Notes: generated by a model from the letters alone, not told the origin. DNA of 19,668 nucleotides from CAYMST01 sp964393115 (GCA_964393115.1 CAYMST010000066.1:1-19668); one strand, 5' to 3'; positions 1 to 8,923 are shown, counted from the stretch's first letter. Made by a program: numbers and translations.

Positions 1-156
1 TTTTTCCTATTATCAAAATTCAAACTTTATATTACCAGAACGTTAATTACATCCCAAAACAGAAAAAACACAAAATGTTTATAATCAAACAGTTAAAAAA
101 TCATATCTTGAAAATCAATGTTACGCGAATGTAAACGGAGTTTTACCTTAACCAAC

Positions 157-197
157 AAAAAAGACTATTTCGGCACAGGGCCAAAATAGTCTTTTTC
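157..197. terminator. Strong bidirectional intrinsic terminator
   Basis: A 13-bp perfect inverted repeat (158-170 paired with 184-196), then one C-A mismatch, then GGC/GCC (172-174 with 180-182) closing a 5-nt loop. Read on the minus strand, the stem runs into six T residues, starting about 30 nt after the stop codon of the TonB-dependent receptor, so it should end that transcript. Read on the plus strand the stem ends in five T residues, so it may also stop transcription arriving from the left. The rest of 1-227 is A+T-rich and holds no gene that I can recognise. Confidence 0.88.
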
Positions 198-227
198 TAA
201 TGTTTGATAATAATATTAAGCGAACAA

Positions 228-3107
228 CTAGAACTTACGAGATATTGAAAACTCTATCTTTTGCCCCTCACGATAGCGCTGGAAAAGTTGATCGTTTTCC
301 GAATCTTGATCTATTTTCTCATCAAAGTTTCCATCATAATAATATCTAAACTCTGCATTCAGAATATTAGTCGCCGCCAGTTTTATTTTCCAATCATTTC
401 TTAGCTTTTTCGATACAGACAAGTCGATTAAGTGTCTCGGTAACTCATAAATCGGAGGTCTCGTGCTATTCGCTTCTGATACCACTATTCTTCTTCCGTA
501 CACATTATAATTCAAGTTGAAACCTAAACCATTATCCTCATTATCAAAATACCAACCAGCGTTAACCACATATGGACTTTGTCCCTGCAAAGGTCTGTCC
601 TCATTTACTCGTCTAGCATTTTCAAGCGATAACTTAGTCTGGCTGCCTATGAGGGCTGCGTTAAATAAAACTGAGCTATTTTGTAAGAAAGAGCTTGTAG
701 ATGATTTCGCAATATCACTTCTCATCTCGAACTCCAAACCATAGGAAATTGCTGAGTTCATATTCTGAAACTGGAACTCGTCGTTAGCACTTAGGTTTAC
801 CAACTCAATGGGTTTATCAAAGTTCTTGTAAAACAAGCCAATACCTATCATATCTGCCTCACGAGGGTAAAACTCATATCGCATATCCAAGTTATCAATC
901 ACCGCAGATACCAAATTAGGATCTCCCTTCATGCTTCTGTTGTAGAAGAAATCATAGAACGAAAATGGTGCTAACTCTCTAAGCTCAGGTCTGTTGACCG
1001 TTCTGGCATAAGCCAGACGAAACTGACTACGATCAGACGATCGGTAGGTAGCGTTGAAATATGGCAATAGGTTAAGATTATCACGGTTAATATCCAATGG
1101 CACTGTAGAAGTTTGATCTTCAGCAGGAGCCTGGATTTGTTGAATATTATTCTCCAATCTCAAACCTGGACTAATTTCAAAATTAGAAAATGGAACAAAG
1201 AAACTTACGTAGGTTGCCATGGTGGTGTTGGTTGCATCATACTGATCAACCTTAGTAGTCTCATTATACAATCCAACTCCAACAGTGGATTCATCTACAA
1301 AAACTTGTAGTAGATCCGGGTTAGTAAGGATCGTCTCTGCATCTCTTACCAGTGCCCCAACTCTATTCGCTCTTGAAGATGCTGGTGTTCCGTACGAAAA
1401 GTTATTAGCATTAAATTGTCTGTCCTTCACTTCAAAATAAGCACCCGCTTTAACATAAGCGGCTTTACCGTCCTCATCTTCTTCAGACAGTAAGTGCTTA
1501 TAGTTCAACGTCAAAGAAGTGGCATTTTCTCTCATATCAGAAGCAAATCTAGTTACCCCTATGAGCGCTGCTCCACCAGGTGCAAACTCAACTTGATGCG
1601 GTTGCTCATCTCCTAAACTTCGAAGGTTAAAAACCGACCTTCTGTTTGGCATGGTAAACTTTGTTTGTGCGAAGCCAGCAATGATGTCGAGGTTATCCTT
1701 GAAATCATTCATCCAGATGGTTCCAGTTAGCTGGGTTGACAATATAATCTTGTCCGTATAGTTTATACTGGAAATTCTACCATCTTGACGACCTCTATCT
1801 TCATTGATTTCATCTCTATCTAATACACTTGAAGTACCTATTCTATTGTAAAGGTTTTGCCATTTTAAGTCGATGTTGTTAGATAGCTTGTATTTATAAT
1901 TGCTCATTAACATTAACTTGGATGTCCTTGACGTTCTAACACTTCGAGCATTATAGTTAATGTTAGTAGGTATGAAGTCTTCCCACGTACTTACCCGCTG
2001 ATCAAAAGACTCGACGGTCTTCGTACTATTGCTCACCGAAACAGCATTGAGCATCGACAACTCTTTTCCTTTTATATCCATGATTTTACCCATTTCATAT
2101 GAGGCGCTTAAATCTGGTAAAACGCTAAACGTTCTCGAAAAGAAATCAGAGTTATCAAATCGAGCTATCTGTTGATCACTCAAGGCATTTTGACCACTGA
2201 ATTCACCGCCATCTCCGATAAAGTAGTTTTCTTTTGTTGGGATTGCATCAGCGACGCCTTCCGGAAATTCTCTGGAAGCTTTTCCAAAAGCAAAAACGTC
2301 TGCCACATCTCTGTAAGGATCAGTCTGAGCGTTTTCTAGAGTAGTACCTACTCGATATCCTAGTTTAAAGGATGCTTTGTGATAGTCATAGGAAGGACTG
2401 TTTTTGGTAAAAATATTAATAGCTCCACCAGCAACTTCGCCTGATAAGTCTGGCGAGAAAGACTTGTATGTCAATGCCGATTCAAGAATACTACTTGGAA
2501 CAATATCAAATGTAAATGCCTTTGTACTTGGATCCACACTTGGCATCGTCATACCGTTCATTTGTACGGAGTTGTAACGCTGTCCTAAGCCACGAACAAT
2601 GACAAACTTTCCATCTATAATCGTAACACCCGGTACTCTACTAACTACATCTCCGGCGTTAGATGCTTCTATTTTTGAAATCTCTTGAGCAGATACGGCA
2701 CTTACCACTTGTTCTGCTGCCTTTACTTTCTCTACTGCGGCAAACTCTGTGTCATTACGCTTCTCTCCTGTAATAACAATGTCACTTAAGGTCTTGCTAT
2801 CTGTATTTAACGTTACATTGATTTCTAACTCTTGACCTGCAGAAACTGTAACATTTTCTTTTCTTTCGTCTACGTATCCAACGTAAGAATAGATAAGGTT
2901 ATAGGTGCCTGGTGAAAGTTTCAAAACGTACTTTCCTTCCAAATCGGCTACACTACCTGAAGCTGTATTTTCAATTTTTACTGTAGCAAATGGAAAAGGC
3001 TCTCCAGTTTCCCCATCATTGATCACTCCCCTCACATATGCGGACTGTCCAAATAATACTCCGCAAGAACCTACGACCAGAAATAAAGCAGTAAATAAGC
3101 TTTTCAT
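228..3107 (-). CDS. TonB-dependent outer-membrane receptor with carboxypeptidase-regulatory-like N-domain
   Basis: An outer-membrane active transporter driven by TonB-ExbBD; the substrate cannot be told from sequence. The 959-aa protein starts with a signal peptide (K2, hydrophobic residues 4-19, probable cleavage near residues 20-22). A carboxypeptidase-D regulatory-like beta-sandwich domain follows at about 24-105 (GEPFPFATV, SYVGY), then the plug at about 130-237 with RGLGQRYN at 172-179 and the typical FSPDLSGEVAGGAINIFTK end. The rest is beta-barrel and ends in Phe (RKF), as outer-membrane insertion usually requires. No SusD-like lipoprotein gene lies beside it, so it is not a SusCD pair; the plug wording resembles the non-Sus receptor group that carries this regulatory domain. 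V12-G13-S14-C15 loosely fits a lipobox, but signal peptidase I cleavage is more likely. The ATG start directly precedes the signal peptide, and no Shine-Dalgarno sequence is seen. Family assignment is firm; substrate unknown. Confidence 0.95.
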   Translation of the reverse strand: MKSLFTALFLVVGSCGVLFGQSAYVRGVINDGETGEPFPFATVKIENTASGSVADLEGKYVLKLSPGTYNLIYSYVGYVDERKENVTVSAGQELEINVTLNTDSKTLSDIVITGEKRNDTEFAAVEKVKAAEQVVSAVSAQEISKIEASNAGDVVSRVPGVTIIDGKFVIVRGLGQRYNSVQMNGMTMPSVDPSTKAFTFDIVPSSILESALTYKSFSPDLSGEVAGGAINIFTKNSPSYDYHKASFKLGYRVGTTLENAQTDPYRDVADVFAFGKASREFPEGVADAIPTKENYFIGDGGEFSGQNALSDQQIARFDNSDFFSRTFSVLPDLSASYEMGKIMDIKGKELSMLNAVSVSNSTKTVESFDQRVSTWEDFIPTNINYNARSVRTSRTSKLMLMSNYKYKLSNNIDLKWQNLYNRIGTSSVLDRDEINEDRGRQDGRISSINYTDKIILSTQLTGTIWMNDFKDNLDIIAGFAQTKFTMPNRRSVFNLRSLGDEQPHQVEFAPGGAALIGVTRFASDMRENATSLTLNYKHLLSEEDEDGKAAYVKAGAYFEVKDRQFNANNFSYGTPASSRANRVGALVRDAETILTNPDLLQVFVDESTVGVGLYNETTKVDQYDATNTTMATYVSFFVPFSNFEISPGLRLENNIQQIQAPAEDQTSTVPLDINRDNLNLLPYFNATYRSSDRSQFRLAYARTVNRPELRELAPFSFYDFFYNRSMKGDPNLVSAVIDNLDMRYEFYPREADMIGIGLFYKNFDKPIELVNLSANDEFQFQNMNSAISYGLEFEMRSDIAKSSTSSFLQNSSVLFNAALIGSQTKLSLENARRVNEDRPLQGQSPYVVNAGWYFDNEDNGLGFNLNYNVYGRRIVVSEANSTRPPIYELPRHLIDLSVSKKLRNDWKIKLAATNILNAEFRYYYDGNFDEKIDQDSENDQLFQRYREGQKIEFSISRKF

Positions 3108-3121
3108 AAAAAAAATTTTTA

Positions 3122-3129
3122 CAAAATTA
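3122..3129 (-). promoter_or_regulatory. Possible -7 element of the TonB receptor gene
   Basis: On the minus strand this reads TAATTTTG, a full match to the Bacteroidota -7 consensus TANNTTTG, 15 bp before the receptor ATG. No convincing TTG -33 element lies 17-23 nt further upstream, and the implied leader is very short. It is therefore only a candidate. Confidence 0.3.
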
Positions 3130-3377
3130 CTGGCACTGCGAGGTTATAACCGTATTACTGACTTTAAGATACTTTTAACTTTAATCGCCCGTTTTACACT
3201 GTTTATTTGAAACTAACCAAGAAATAATTTAGCAATTACAAGGAATCGCCGCTCTCTAGAAAATTGATTAATAATTTGGTAACATCGTCAACTGTTTATT
3301 GCAATTTTACGATGATATATTTACTAGTTTTAAAGATTGATTATTTGTCATTCATAAATTTCATTCAATTGGGAAGC

Positions 3378-3400
3378 TAGTTGGATGAGTTATCCAACTA
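3378..3400 (-). terminator. Hairpin directly after the MoxR ATPase stop codon
   Basis: A 9-bp perfect inverted repeat (TAGTTGGAT at 3378-3386, ATCCAACTA at 3392-3400) with a 5-nt loop abuts the stop codon of the ATPase gene. No T-run follows on the minus strand, so it is not a classical intrinsic terminator. It could be a weak terminator or a 3'-end stabilising hairpin. The remaining bases between the two genes (3108-3377) hold no recognisable gene. Confidence 0.45.
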
Positions 3401-4375
3401 TTAACGATTCACATTCACCTTGGCTAAAATCTTCTTGACGATATCTTTCGTCGTCACACCATCAGCTTCGGCTTCGTAATTCAATAAAATCCTGTGGTTT
3501 AATACGTCGATCGCTACATCTTTTATGTCTTCGGGCAAGACATAGTCCCGCTGATCCATGAAGGCAACGGCCTTAGCGGCAAGGTTAAGGTTGATACTGG
3601 CACGCGGCGAAACCCCAAACTGTACGTAGTGCGCCTCATCTTTAAGGCCGTACTCTTCTGGTCTTCTCGTAGCAAATACCAGCTCTATTATATATCGTTC
3701 TAACGACTCTGATAGGTTTACGGCATTGATCTCCTCCCGGATAGAGAAAATATCCTCTTTCGTCAGTACCGTTTCTACATCCTTAGAGAAGTTCATATTT
3801 GCCATACGCCTCATGACCTCCAGCTCATCTTCTTTGGACGGGTAGTCCACGTAAACTTTCATCATGAATCTATCCACTTGCGCCTCAGGAAGTGGGTACG
3901 TTCCTTCTTGGTCTACCGGGTTTTGGGTCGCTAGTACAAGGAAAGGCTTGTCTAGCTTATAAGTTGTATCCCCGATGGTAACCTGCTTTTCTTGCATTGC
4001 TTCAAGCAAAGCGGATTGTACTTTGGCAGGAGAACGGTTTACCTCATCTGCGAGAATCAGATTCGCGAAGATGGGTCCTTTTTTGACCTCGAACTGTGAA
4101 GCTTGCTGGTTATAGATCATCGTACCGATCAGGTCGGCCGGTAACAAATCTGGTGTAAACTGAATTCTCTTAAAATCTAAGTGCAGTACGTCAGACAGCG
4201 TATTGACGGTAAGCGTCTTGGCTAGACCAGGTACTCCTTCTAGTAAGATATGACCTTGTGTAAAAAGTCCTACCAACAGACGATTCACCATATAGCTTTG
4301 ACCTACTACCACTTTGCTAACTTCAGAAGCTACCTTTTTTACTTTATCCTGATGTTCCTGCTTGATGTCTGACAT
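3401..4375 (-). CDS. MoxR-family AAA+ ATPase
   Basis: A cytoplasmic AAA+ ATPase of the MoxR family. Members act as chaperone-like remodelling ATPases, often paired with von Willebrand factor A domain proteins. The 324-aa length is usual for the family. Visible motifs are Walker A GVPGLAKT (47-54), Walker B LILADE (106-111), sensor 1 LATQNP (148-153) and the EAQVDRF segment carrying the probable arginine finger R169, followed by the helical lid. In many Bacteroidota this gene heads a moxR-DUF58-batABCDE operon. Here the next gene downstream is a TonB receptor and the gene upstream is gcvP, so the usual partners are absent locally. A good promoter match lies just upstream (4399-4428), fitting independent transcription. 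ATG start, no Shine-Dalgarno sequence. The biological client is unknown. Confidence 0.93.
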   Translation of the reverse strand: MSDIKQEHQDKVKKVASEVSKVVVGQSYMVNRLLVGLFTQGHILLEGVPGLAKTLTVNTLSDVLHLDFKRIQFTPDLLPADLIGTMIYNQQASQFEVKKGPIFANLILADEVNRSPAKVQSALLEAMQEKQVTIGDTTYKLDKPFLVLATQNPVDQEGTYPLPEAQVDRFMMKVYVDYPSKEDELEVMRRMANMNFSKDVETVLTKEDIFSIREEINAVNLSESLERYIIELVFATRRPEEYGLKDEAHYVQFGVSPRASINLNLAAKAVAFMDQRDYVLPEDIKDVAIDVLNHRILLNYEAEADGVTTKDIVKKILAKVNVNR

Positions 4376-4398
4376 AATTCGTTCACTTTAATAACCAG

Positions 4399-4428
4399 CA
4401 AATTTAATCTTCGCGAGTAAGTATGCAA
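4399..4428 (-). promoter_or_regulatory. Bacteroidota-type promoter of the MoxR ATPase gene
   Basis: The minus strand carries TTG (complement of 4426-4428), a 19-nt spacer, then TAAATTTG (complement of 4399-4406). This matches the TTG-N17-23-TANNTTTG consensus of the primary sigma factor in this phylum. Transcription would start near 4393, leaving a leader of about 17 nt before the ATG at 4375. It is a sequence match only. Confidence 0.6.
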
Positions 4429-4520
4429 TATGTGTTAACCACCTGATTTCGATTAATATTTTATCTCTAATCTTGCTTCAGGAATCATAACCATACACCT
4501 ATTCGGGGTGTTTTGCCCTT

Positions 4521-4627
4521 AAGCCGGACGGGCTTCTACTTTTTCCATTGATGAAAAAGTAGACAAAAAATCTAGAAAGATTTGAAAATCAACTGCTCTC
4601 TGAGCAGTTTCAAACAGCAAATCTTTC
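4521..4627. repeat. Triple-hairpin intergenic element with nested inverted repeats; probable gcvP terminator
   Basis: Three inverted repeats stand in a row after gcvP. The first is AAGCC/GGCTT (4521-4525, 4531-4535). The second is an 11-bp stem with a 7-nt loop (4535-4545, 4553-4563). The third is a nested pair: outer arms of 10 bp (4575-4584, 4618-4627) enclosing an 8-bp hairpin with a 3-nt loop (AACTGCTC 4591-4598, GAGCAGTT 4602-4609). On the minus strand the nested hairpin is followed within a few bases by six T residues, so it can serve as the gcvP terminator. Such dense symmetry in a 300-bp gap without a convincing gene also resembles a dispersed palindromic intergenic repeat; I have an impression of similar sequences in other Cytophagales genomes but cannot verify it. 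The rest of 4376-4676 shows only the promoter noted above. Confidence 0.6.
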
Positions 4628-4676
4628 AAAAACTGTCTTACACATCTTATGCGTTCACTTTGGTATTTAGTTAATT

Positions 4677-7565
4677 CTAATAGGCTTCTTCCATAGATTC
4701 TATAGGAATACAACTACAGAATAAATTACGGTCTCCATATGCATTGTCAACACGTGAAACCGAAGACCAAAACTTATTGGTTCGTAACGAATCCAATGGG
4801 TAAGCCGCTTTTTCTCTCGAGTACGCATAATTCCATGCATCACTCGTGACCGTGGGTAAGTCGTGTGGAGCGTTCTTCAGTACGTTGTCCGCAGCGTCGT
4901 ATTCTCCAGAAGCTACCTCATCGATTTCTTTTTTGATCGCAATCATGGCCTCACAAAACCGGTCTAGTTCAGCAAGTGACTCCGACTCAGTCGGTTCTAT
5001 CATCAGTGTCCCGGCTACCGGAAAGCTGACTGTTGGTGCGTGGTAACTATAATCAATAAGTCGCTTCGCAATATCTTCTACTTCGATCCCAATGGGTTTA
5101 AATCCTCTACAGTCCAAAATAAATTCGTGCGCACAGCGTCCATTGTTACCAGCGTATAAAATCGGATAGTGCTCTTCCAGTCGAGACTTGATATAGTTGG
5201 CTTTCAGAATCGCTAGCTCCGTAGCGTGCTTTAGCCCTTCTCCTCCCATTAGCTCAATATAAGCATAAGAGATTGTCAGGATACTCGCACTACCCCATGG
5301 TGCGGAACTAACAGACCCAAATGAATTGGTCCCTCCTTCGGCCGTTTGAATCACATGCTCTGGGAGATATTCTATTAGATGCCCCCTTACACAGATTGGT
5401 CCCATACCAGGTCCTCCTCCTCCATGTGGAATGCAGAAAGTCTTATGCAGGTTTAAGTGGCAAACATCTGCCCCAATCATCCGCGGTGAGGTAAGCCCTA
5501 CCTGCGCATTCATATTGGCACCGTCCATATATACTTGTCCACCATGCTGGTGCACGATCTGGCATACTTCCCGTACATTTTCTTCGAATACCCCATGAGT
5601 AGATGGATATGTAATCATCAGTGCCGCCACCTGCTGTGAGTGCTGCTCACACTTCACCTTGAGATCATCAATATCAATATTTCCGAGTTCATCACATTTG
5701 ACAATCACCACTTTCATACCAGCGACCGACGCACTAGCCGGATTGGTACCGTGAGCGGAAGCGGGAATTAACGTAATATTTCGGTGGCCTTCTCCTCTTT
5801 CTTGGTGATATGCTTTTATGGTCAATAGACCGGCATATTCCCCTTGGGCTCCAGAGTTGGGCTGAAAGGATATCCCCGAAAAGCCCGTTATCTCACAGAG
5901 CCATTTTCCCAAGCGATCAATTAGTCTAGTGTACCCTTCTAACTGTTTGATAGGAGCGAAAGGATGTACCTTCGACCACTCTTTCCAGGTCAACGGCATC
6001 ATTTCAGCACTGGCGTTAAGCTTCATGGTACATGATCCAAGCGGGATCATACCATGTACTAGCGACATATCTTTTGATTCTAGTCGCTTAATATATCGGA
6101 GCAATTCGTGCTCAGTATTATACGTATTGAATACAGGGTGATCCATAAATAAAGTGGACCGCTCTACCTCTGCTGCAAAGTCCCAATCTCCAGCAGTAGG
6201 AAGACCACGACCATAAGCAAGTCCTTTTACTTCGGCGAACAGCTGTGATAGGGCATTTACATCCTCTAACCCACTGAGTTCATCAAATGAGATGCTTAGT
6301 CCATTTTTGGAAAAGTTTAAGTTGATGCTTCTTAGCTCACAATACTCTTTGATTTTTACTAGCTCCTCATCAGAGACATTTACGAGCGTAATGGTATCAA
6401 AAAAGGATTTTCCCACAAGTTCATATCCTAGGCTGTCCAGCCTAAAGGCCAAAATTCTGGCCAGATCATGAATATGTGAAGCGATATGCTTTAGTCCGCT
6501 TGGTCCATGATAAACGGCATAAAAACTAGCGATTACCGCTAATAGTACCTGAGAGGTACAGATATTTGAGGTTGCTCGCTCTCTCTTGATATGCTGCTCT
6601 CGTGTTTGCAGCGCCATCCGATAGGCATTCTTTCCGTTTCGATCTTTTGAAACACCTATGATTCGACCTGGCATCTGTCGTTTATACTTTTCTCTAGTTG
6701 CAAAATATGCTGCATATGGTCCTCCAAGACCCATTGGCACACCAAATCGCTGCGCACTACCTACTACACAATCAGCTCCCCACTGCCCAGGAGGCTGTAA
6801 TAAGGTCAAAGCAAGAAGGTCACAAATGGCTACTGAAAAAAGTTTATTTTCAATAGCCCAAGCCACCAACTCTGCATAATTTTTAACTAACCCATTGCTA
6901 CCCGGATATTGAAACAACACACAGAACACATTGCTATGGTCGATGGACTCAAAGCTGGACAAGTCTACCTGCTTTATAATCAGACCAAGCTGCTTAGCCC
7001 GTGTATTCACCACCGCCAGGTTCGTCGCGAAAATATTCTCATCGACTAGAATAGTATTGGCCGATTTCTTTTCTCTCGGTCGCACTGCGTATCCCATAAA
7101 AACCGCTTCTGCGGCAGCTGTCGCTTCATCTAATAATGACGCGTTAGCGAGATCCATTCCCGTCAAATCGGTAACGATCGTCTGATAGTTGACCAGCGCC
7201 TCCATTCTACCTTGAGAGATCTCCGCTTGATAAGGCGTATAAGCCGTGTACCACCCTGGGTTTTCTAACACATTCCGTTGGATCACCGGTGGTGTTTTCA
7301 CGCCATAGTATCCAAGTCCAATGAAGTTCTTATACGTTTTGTTTAGCGAAGCTAGTCTCGAAAAGTCATCAAGAAACTGTGACTCTGACTTCGCCTCCGG
7401 AAGCATAAGCGGTCTTTTCCGCAAGATGTCTTGAGGGATCGTTTCCTCGATCAACTGCTGGATGCTCTCTGCTCCAATCTGGCTTAACATTGAACGTACC
7501 TCATCTACTCCTCCGTAATGTCTTGTGGCGAAGGAAGTCTCTTTCGTTGAAAATAAGTTTTTCAT
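4677..7565 (-). CDS. gcvP: Glycine dehydrogenase (decarboxylating), P-protein of the glycine cleavage system
   Basis: Catalyses pyridoxal-phosphate-dependent decarboxylation of glycine and transfers the aminomethyl group to the lipoyl arm of the H-protein (GcvH), in the cytoplasm. The 962-aa length is that of the fused single-chain P-protein, not the split GcvPA/GcvPB form. The N-terminal half (about 15-440) and the C-terminal half (about 460-890) are the two aminotransferase-like domains. Signatures include the GWYTAYTPYQAEISQGR region (104-120), the SCTMKLN loop (511-517), AHGTNPASA (604-612), and HLNLHKTF with the PLP Schiff-base lysine K708, followed by the glycine-rich GGGGPGMGP loop. 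The ATG at 7565 gives the expected N-terminus. gcvT and gcvH are not nearby. The gene lies 71 bp after the helicase gene and shows no clear promoter of its own, so co-transcription with it is possible. Confidence 0.98.
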   Translation of the reverse strand: MKNLFSTKETSFATRHYGGVDEVRSMLSQIGAESIQQLIEETIPQDILRKRPLMLPEAKSESQFLDDFSRLASLNKTYKNFIGLGYYGVKTPPVIQRNVLENPGWYTAYTPYQAEISQGRMEALVNYQTIVTDLTGMDLANASLLDEATAAAEAVFMGYAVRPREKKSANTILVDENIFATNLAVVNTRAKQLGLIIKQVDLSSFESIDHSNVFCVLFQYPGSNGLVKNYAELVAWAIENKLFSVAICDLLALTLLQPPGQWGADCVVGSAQRFGVPMGLGGPYAAYFATREKYKRQMPGRIIGVSKDRNGKNAYRMALQTREQHIKRERATSNICTSQVLLAVIASFYAVYHGPSGLKHIASHIHDLARILAFRLDSLGYELVGKSFFDTITLVNVSDEELVKIKEYCELRSINLNFSKNGLSISFDELSGLEDVNALSQLFAEVKGLAYGRGLPTAGDWDFAAEVERSTLFMDHPVFNTYNTEHELLRYIKRLESKDMSLVHGMIPLGSCTMKLNASAEMMPLTWKEWSKVHPFAPIKQLEGYTRLIDRLGKWLCEITGFSGISFQPNSGAQGEYAGLLTIKAYHQERGEGHRNITLIPASAHGTNPASASVAGMKVVIVKCDELGNIDIDDLKVKCEQHSQQVAALMITYPSTHGVFEENVREVCQIVHQHGGQVYMDGANMNAQVGLTSPRMIGADVCHLNLHKTFCIPHGGGGPGMGPICVRGHLIEYLPEHVIQTAEGGTNSFGSVSSAPWGSASILTISYAYIELMGGEGLKHATELAILKANYIKSRLEEHYPILYAGNNGRCAHEFILDCRGFKPIGIEVEDIAKRLIDYSYHAPTVSFPVAGTLMIEPTESESLAELDRFCEAMIAIKKEIDEVASGEYDAADNVLKNAPHDLPTVTSDAWNYAYSREKAAYPLDSLRTNKFWSSVSRVDNAYGDRNLFCSCIPIESMEEAY

Positions 7566-7636
7566 TTCTGCTCGATCAACAATGGATACAATATGAATTA
7601 TGAAATTGTTTGGAATAATGTTAGCGATATCCGCTA

Positions 7637-8923
7637 TTATCGTTTTCTTCTTTTCGCCTGTGTAGGCTTTTGTTTTGTACTCTTTCTCTTCTTCTCATGA
7701 AAGGCACCCTTATAATTAGGGTCCTCTTTCCTTCTTTGAAAGTCAATTTCTCTGTTCATAGACTGTTTTTCTTCAAAAGACATCTCTTCAGAAACAAGCT
7801 CTTCGGAAAATGACTTTTGGTCTATCGGCTTACCTACTATTTTCTCAATCTTCCTGAGATGGTAAACTTCTGCTGGACTGACAAAGGTCATAGCTTCTCC
7901 CTTTTTTTCTGCCCTTCCCGTTCTTCCTACTCGGTGGATGTAATCTTCATACACCAAGGGGACGTCAAAATTAATCACGTAACTTACATTAGACACATCG
8001 ATACCTCTTGCTACCACGTCGGTAGCTACCAGTACTCGTGTATCTCCTTCCCGAAAGCTGTTAATAGCGTTCAGTCTCGTATTTTGTTCTTTGTTACCAT
8101 GAATCACTTTGACTGGTACGTCTAATTTTCGCTCTATAAACTTATAGATATCGTTTGCTGTTTGCTTGGTCTTGACAAAAATCAGAATTTTTTCAAAATC
8201 AATATTCGCAATGACATTTTGTAATAAATTGATTTTGGTCTTAATATTTGGTACCTGGTAATAATAGTGGTCAATTGTCTCAGCTACCTTGGTTTCTTGC
8301 TTGACCTCAATCTTAGTAGGAAACTCTAAAAATTCGGTGGACAGCTGTTCCACTTTCTCGGGAAAAGTAGCTGAGAACAACATATTCTGTCTCTTAACGG
8401 GTATGATCTCTAGTACTCTCCTTAGCTGAGGCATGAACCCCATATCCATCATTTTATCTGCCTCATCCAGCACCAAGGTATTTAAAGTTCTGACATCAAA
8501 AACGCGATCCTTATAAAATTCCAATAGCCTTCCCGGTGTTGCGATCAGCACATCAACTCCTCCTTCTAAAGCTTTGAGTTGCGCCATTTTCCCACCACCA
8601 CCATAGATACCAACTACTCTTAAGTCTAAATAAGTAGAATAGCTATTCATCACCTCCAGCACTTGACCTACCAACTCACGGCTGGGGCATAACACGATAC
8701 ACCGTGGTGCATCTCCCTGCGCATATTTAATCTTCATCAGTATGGGCAATGCATAAGCCGCAGTTTTCCCTGTTCCGGTAGGCGCAATGCCTAATACATC
8801 GTGCCCTGAAAGTGCTATGGGGATTATCTTTTCTTGTATCTCCGTTGGTGTACGATAGCCCTTTTCATGAATAGCATTTAGCAACTGTTTATTCAACTTG
8901 AATGCCTCAAATCCTTCCGACAT
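7637..8923 (-). CDS. DEAD-box ATP-dependent RNA helicase, RhlE-like
   Basis: An ATP-dependent RNA-unwinding enzyme of the cytoplasm, probably acting in ribosome assembly or mRNA turnover. The 428-aa protein shows the full motif set: upstream F8 and Q motif PTEIQ (26-30), motif I APTGTGKT (47-54), Ia PSRELV (80-85), TPGR (129-132), DEAD (153-156), SAT (184-186), then in the second RecA lobe VATDVVARGID (motif V) and HRVGRTGRA (motif VI). The C-terminal tail is short and rich in Lys and Arg (ending KRRKR), typical of RNA-binding tails in the RhlE group. The ATG start places the Q motif at the usual distance. It diverges from pyrC across a 140-bp gap in which I find no full promoter match on either strand. 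Confidence 0.95.
   Translation of the reverse strand: MSEGFEAFKLNKQLLNAIHEKGYRTPTEIQEKIIPIALSGHDVLGIAPTGTGKTAAYALPILMKIKYAQGDAPRCIVLCPSRELVGQVLEVMNSYSTYLDLRVVGIYGGGGKMAQLKALEGGVDVLIATPGRLLEFYKDRVFDVRTLNTLVLDEADKMMDMGFMPQLRRVLEIIPVKRQNMLFSATFPEKVEQLSTEFLEFPTKIEVKQETKVAETIDHYYYQVPNIKTKINLLQNVIANIDFEKILIFVKTKQTANDIYKFIERKLDVPVKVIHGNKEQNTRLNAINSFREGDTRVLVATDVVARGIDVSNVSYVINFDVPLVYEDYIHRVGRTGRAEKKGEAMTFVSPAEVYHLRKIEKIVGKPIDQKSFSEELVSEEMSFEEKQSMNREIDFQRRKEDPNYKGAFHEKKRKSTKQKPTQAKRRKR

Noticed and set aside
3063..3074. Lipobox (VGSC, residues 12-15) making the TonB receptor a lipoprotein
   Set aside because: The match is loose, and the hydrophobic stretch continues past the Cys to a normal signal-peptidase I region; TonB barrels are rarely lipoproteins.
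2905..3210. Plus-strand 101-codon open frame antisense to the 5' end of the TonB receptor gene
   Set aside because: Most of it mirrors the receptor coding sequence, with no domain, promoter or initiation signal.
4519..4713. Minus-strand 64-codon open frame overlapping the end of gcvP
   Set aside because: It lies across the hairpin-rich repeat, starts inside the gcvP coding end, and its product has no recognisable feature. The inverted repeats explain the sequence better than coding does.
7621..7640. Hairpin (TAGCG/CGCTA with bulged extension) at the helicase stop codon
   Set aside because: The core stem is only 5 bp with a bulge and no T-run follows on the minus strand, so it is not supported as a terminator.
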